Positions 61,226 through 64,000 of a stretch of DNA of 64,000 bases are shown in pieces. The translations under genes and the position numbers were made by a program. How positions within the stretch are numbered: position 1 is the first letter of the stretch; each line of letters begins with the position of its first letter. The stretch is taken from assembly GCA_016712625.1 (NCBI GenBank), contig JADJQQ010000029.1, positions 62,001 to 126,000 on the forward strand, read 5' to 3'. The notes beneath the pieces are model-generated. The model made no database searches. It saw nothing but the letters and a program-made list of their open reading frames with translations, and was not told the origin of the DNA. The stretch comes from Candidatus Competibacteraceae bacterium. Its GTDB lineage: Bacteria > Pseudomonadota > Gammaproteobacteria > Competibacterales > Competibacteraceae.

Positions 61226-61738
61226 GGTCTTTACCCCGGCGTGCTGTGGTTAATGCACGGAGCCGATACTGCTACAATCTTGGCCCGGTCCAGTCGATAA
61301 CACAAAATTTGTGCGTGACTGTTAAAAAACTAGCAGAAGTATTCCAACAATCCAGTTGCGCCATGGTTTTTGGCTTTAGCGAGCGACGAAATCGCCCTGA
61401 TAATAAAAATCGGGTGGTTCATTGCACGACACGAGATCGGTGCTCGTCATTTCCATCAAAATCGGCGTGATTATTTGGCCGGTGATTCCAACCGCTGACG
61501 AATTCGCCGCCCCCACGCCAATCAACCAGCCGCCGCTTGAACTCGATGCTGGATTGCCGCCGGCCCGAGGCATCCACCCGGATCTCACCCCGGCTTCGAT
61601 CACCGTCTGCCCCGCCATTATTGAACCCTTTCGTCGAGCGGATACCCCACGTATCCGCTTCCCGCGGTTTCCCCGCCGCTTTTCAAGGCGTCCAGACGGC
61701 CAGAATCGGACCGCTACGGGAATCCGGCTGGGAGACCG
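61226..61738. other. Intergenic region without a supported gene
   Basis: 513 bp. Short frames exist on both strands (for example on the minus strand at 61376-61618) but show no domain, signal peptide or good ribosome site. I could not assign content. Confidence 0.4.
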
Positions 61739-62101
61739 TTAGCACAGCAAGGCGGTTTGTCCGAGCAGCTTATTGCGTTGGTTAAATCCCGGCTGCGAGC
61801 AGGTGTTATCAACCTGCCCCGCGCCAACTGACGGCTGGCTGGCAGAATCGGCATCGAAACGATTGATCGCCTTGGGGGCGAGCCTTCCAGCGTCATAAGA
61901 GCCCTGATTCCAGCCGGAGCGGACAGCCGGCGTATCCATTCGGCTCGCCGGCGCGGTCTGCATCCGTTCATTTCGATCAAGAACCGTCTGAGCCGGCGCG
62001 GGGCTGCCGCTTCCGGCATGCGCACCAGCCGCCATTAACATTAAACTGAACGCGGCGCTGGCGATCATCCAGCGGGTCTTCTTCAAACGGATCGTGTCCA
62101 T
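61739..62101 (-). CDS. Small secreted protein of unknown function
   Basis: 120 residues from ATG 62101, chosen for its strong ribosome site gaggaggtaaaa; the frame is open further upstream, but that part is unlikely to be coding. A signal peptide (LKKTRWMIASAAFSLMLMAAGAHA) precedes a short, Pro/Ser/Gln-rich, apparently unstructured mature part with two Cys near the end (VDNTCSQPGFNQRNKLLGQTALLC). I know no family. It lies downstream of the efflux genes on the same strand, 125 bp after the outer-membrane factor stop. Confidence 0.65.
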   Translation of the reverse strand: MDTIRLKKTRWMIASAAFSLMLMAAGAHAGSGSPAPAQTVLDRNERMQTAPASRMDTPAVRSGWNQGSYDAGRLAPKAINRFDADSASQPSVGAGQVDNTCSQPGFNQRNKLLGQTALLC

Positions 62102-62226
62102 TTTTACCTCCTCATGCGTTATTGCTGGCCAAACTGAACAAACCGCCGCATTGAAACTTTTCATGGTGGTTCTCCTAATTAGGTCAGGGTGAGTGGCATT
62201 GGCGCGCACCGTTTGAAATTTCACGG

Positions 62227-63738
62227 CTAGCGCGTGGCGACGAGCTTCTCACGTCGCGGCGGGCGCTGCGGCCAGCCGCCGGCGAGCGCTTTGTACACGC
62301 CGACCGCGCCCACCACGCTGCGGGTGCGGGCATCGGCAAAGGCATCTTGCGCTTGCAGCTGCGTCCGCTCGGCGTCGAGCACCTCTAGCAAATCGGCGGC
62401 GCCGGCATCGAAACGAACCCGTGCCAGCCGCGCGGCCCGGGCGCTGTCGGCGGCGGCGCGTTCGAGATGTGCGTCCTCGGTCCGGGCGCGGGCGTAGCGC
62501 ACCAACGCGTTCTCGGTGTCTTCCAGCGCCAGCAGCACGGTCTGCCGGTAGCGCGCCAGTTCACCCTCCGCATCCGCGTCGGCGGCGGCGATGCGGGCGC
62601 GCACCCGGCCGATGTCGAGAAACGACCAGTCGATGCCGAGCGCAATCAGATGAGTTTCGCTGTCGCGCTCGAACAGCGCGCCGGTGTTCGCCGCCTGTGT
62701 CCCGATCAGCCCGCCCAAAGTGAAACGCGGAAACAGATCGGCGATGGCCACCCCGATGCGCGCGGTCGCCGCGTGCAGGCGATGCTCGGCGGCGGCGATG
62801 TCGGGGCGGCGGCGCAGCAGTTCGCCCGGCGCGCCCGGATCGAGTTTTCCGGGCAGAGCTGGCAATGGCGCGGCGGTTTCCAGCTCGGCGATCAAGGCGT
62901 CGGGCGGCCGTCCGCTCAACACCGCCAGCCGGTGAATGGCGACCGCGACCGCCGCCTCCAGCGCCGGCACCCGCGCTTGCGTGGTTTCCAGTTGCGCGCG
63001 GGCGCGGGCGGTGTCGAACTCGGTGCCCCGCCCGGCTCCGAGGCGCGTGTCGACCAGGCGCAGCGTTTTGCGCTGGTTGTCCGCGTTCTCGCGCGCCACC
63101 TGCAGGCGTTCCTGCAAACCGCGCAGCTCGATGTAAGTGCGTGTGACTTCGCCCGCGACCGCTACCTGAAGCGCTTGTAAATCGACGGCGCTGGCTGCCG
63201 CGTCGGCGCGGTTGGCTTCCACTTGGCGGTGGATCCGGCCGAATAAATCAATCTCCCAGGCGGCATTGATGCCGGCGCTATAAGATTCGCCGTCGCGTTG
63301 GTCGCCCGGCGCGCCCGGCGCGCCCGGCCCCTGATCGGCCGACAGGCGGGCGTGGCTCATCTCGGCGCTGGCGGTGACGGTGGGAAACCGGTCGTAGCGC
63401 GCCTCGCGCAGCAGTGCGTTGGCTTGGTCGTAGCGCGCCAGCGCGACTTTGAGGTCGTTGTTGAAAGACAGTGCCTCTTCGACCAACCGAGCGAGTCGCG
63501 GGTCGCCGAAATCGCGCCAGAACGCCAGGTCGGGCGCGGGCGTGGTTTTGCTAGCGGCGCCAGCCGCGATTTCGGCGCGCGCGAACCGATTCGGCGTGGT
63601 TGTCGCCGGCCGCTGGTGGTCGGGACCGACCGCGCACGCGGCGAGCGCGAGGCTCAGCAAAACCACGCTGGGCCAAGTCAGGCGGTTCCGGCGCGCGGCG
63701 GCGGCCGGCGAAAAAGCAGAGAGCGATGACGAAATCAT
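62227..63738 (-). CDS. NodT/OprM-family outer-membrane efflux protein
   Basis: 503 residues from ATG 63738. The signal LTWPSVVLLSLALAACAVGPDHQRP has a lipobox (LAAC) followed by the V-G-P-D/N-x-x-x-P motif of NodT lipoproteins. The body has two repeats of long helices and beta strands typical of TolC-like trimers: FWRDFGDPRLARLVEEALSFNNDLKVALARYDQA and, in the second half, LLRRRPDIAAAEHRLHAATARIGVAIADLFP. It forms the exit channel of a tripartite RND pump. It starts 13 bp after the permease gene stop, so they share an operon. Confidence 0.92.
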   Translation of the reverse strand: MISSSLSAFSPAAAARRNRLTWPSVVLLSLALAACAVGPDHQRPATTTPNRFARAEIAAGAASKTTPAPDLAFWRDFGDPRLARLVEEALSFNNDLKVALARYDQANALLREARYDRFPTVTASAEMSHARLSADQGPGAPGAPGDQRDGESYSAGINAAWEIDLFGRIHRQVEANRADAAASAVDLQALQVAVAGEVTRTYIELRGLQERLQVARENADNQRKTLRLVDTRLGAGRGTEFDTARARAQLETTQARVPALEAAVAVAIHRLAVLSGRPPDALIAELETAAPLPALPGKLDPGAPGELLRRRPDIAAAEHRLHAATARIGVAIADLFPRFTLGGLIGTQAANTGALFERDSETHLIALGIDWSFLDIGRVRARIAAADADAEGELARYRQTVLLALEDTENALVRYARARTEDAHLERAAADSARAARLARVRFDAGAADLLEVLDAERTQLQAQDAFADARTRSVVGAVGVYKALAGGWPQRPPRREKLVATR

Positions 63739-63751
63739 GAAGGGACCTTTT

Positions 63752-64000
63752 TTAAGACGCGGGAAGCATGGAGCCGGCGGTGCTGGCTGGGAGATTCGCA
63801 GCCGCGCGCACCGGCATGTCATCGACGTCCAGCCGGCGGCGCATCACCAGTTTGCGCAGCGCGACGTAAAAAACCGGGGTCAGGAATAGCCCGAACAAGG
63901 TCACGCCGAGCATGCCGGCAAACACGGTGATGCCGGTCACCGCGCGCACCTCCGAACCCGCGCCGTGGGCCAGCACCAGCGGTACCGTGCCGGCGATGAA
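63752..64000 (-). CDS. RND efflux permease, C-terminal end (partial)
   Basis: The gene continues beyond the right edge; 82 residues are visible. FIAGTVPLVLAHGAGSEVRAVTGITVFAGMLGVTLFGLFLTPVFYVAL is the conserved final part of HAE1-type RND transporters such as AcrB and MexF (G-T-x-P-L-V-x-A-x-G-A-G and the last two membrane helices). The tail MRRRLDVDDMPVRAAANLP is cytoplasmic. The substrate cannot be told from this part. The adaptor gene should lie further right. Confidence 0.92.
   Translation of the reverse strand, partial: FIAGTVPLVLAHGAGSEVRAVTGITVFAGMLGVTLFGLFLTPVFYVALRKLVMRRRLDVDDMPVRAAANLPASTAGSMLPAS

Noticed and set aside
61376..61618. 80-codon minus-strand frame between the binding protein and the small secreted protein
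   Set aside because: Gly/Ser-rich without signal peptide, domain or ribosome site; could be a remnant, but there is nothing to support it.
1..64000. tRNA, rRNA, phage or transposase genes
   Set aside because: None could be recognised by eye in either strand; a covariance search would be needed to exclude small RNAs.

Overview
The window is about 64 kb of GC-rich chromosome from a gammaproteobacterium. The evidence is a Pha-type antiporter with fused A and B subunits, the Kup, DctA and NhaD families, an RND/NodT efflux operon and an exosortase. A Competibacter/Contendobacter-like polyphosphate- or glycogen-cycling organism is a guess from gene content (PPK2, GH57, DUF4331), not a demonstrated identity. 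No rRNA, tRNA, transposase, phage gene or CRISPR array was seen.

Positions 1-10017 are the distal part of a chromosomal integron. It is a one-direction array of small cassettes, each followed by an attC recombination site (14 recognised). The integrase and attI are not in the window and should lie off the left edge. Cassettes encode a DUF7660-like protein, a lipoprotein, two DUF4189 secreted proteins (one frameshifted), VOC, DUF3592, a broken alpha/beta hydrolase with a DHWC-motif cupin, a methyltransferase, an HD-domain protein, membrane proteins and decayed GNAT acetyltransferases. Some cassettes are low-GC. The array ends at a decayed ORF near 10.4 kb.

Positions 10.4-30.7 kb are core-type metabolism and transport: FAH hydrolase, succinate-semialdehyde dehydrogenase, a Tat-exported flavoprotein, PPK2 followed by a tiny lysine-rich protein, an aldolase-like protein with D-lyxose isomerase, YegP, a large hybrid kinase with one degenerate receiver, GH57, an MIF-family protein, CBS plus SLC13-type permease, Kup, DUF411, NhaD, the 3' remnant of a second SLC13-type permease, and a lipoprotein.

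Positions 30.9-38.0 kb hold a decayed DctPQM TRAP transporter operon, then a minus-strand mnh/pha operon (AB-C-D-E-F-G). In that operon the A and D genes are each interrupted by a 1-nt loss in a homopolymer.

Positions 38.1-52.1 kb hold a conserved Cys-rich small protein, an RPD-repeat secreted protein, an acyl-CoA-synthetase/GNAT lysine acetyltransferase with a single-domain response regulator, a zinc-ribbon/TPR membrane protein, and a PQQ-type sugar dehydrogenase. These are followed by a cluster of DUF4331, TPR, HupE/UreJ-like (with an EF-hand loop), truncated-haemoglobin lipoprotein, ECF sigma and cupin anti-sigma genes.

Positions 52.2-58.4 kb are the most interesting block. A VIT/VWA protein with a C-terminal PEP + transmembrane + Arg signal and its exosortase face a divergent OmpR-type regulator and histidine kinase. 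The shared promoter region carries four 7-mers at 11-bp spacing. I read it as a self-contained, two-component-controlled protein-sorting system. The window ends with DctA, a periplasmic binding protein, a small secreted protein, and a NodT outer-membrane factor with the end of an RND pump gene.
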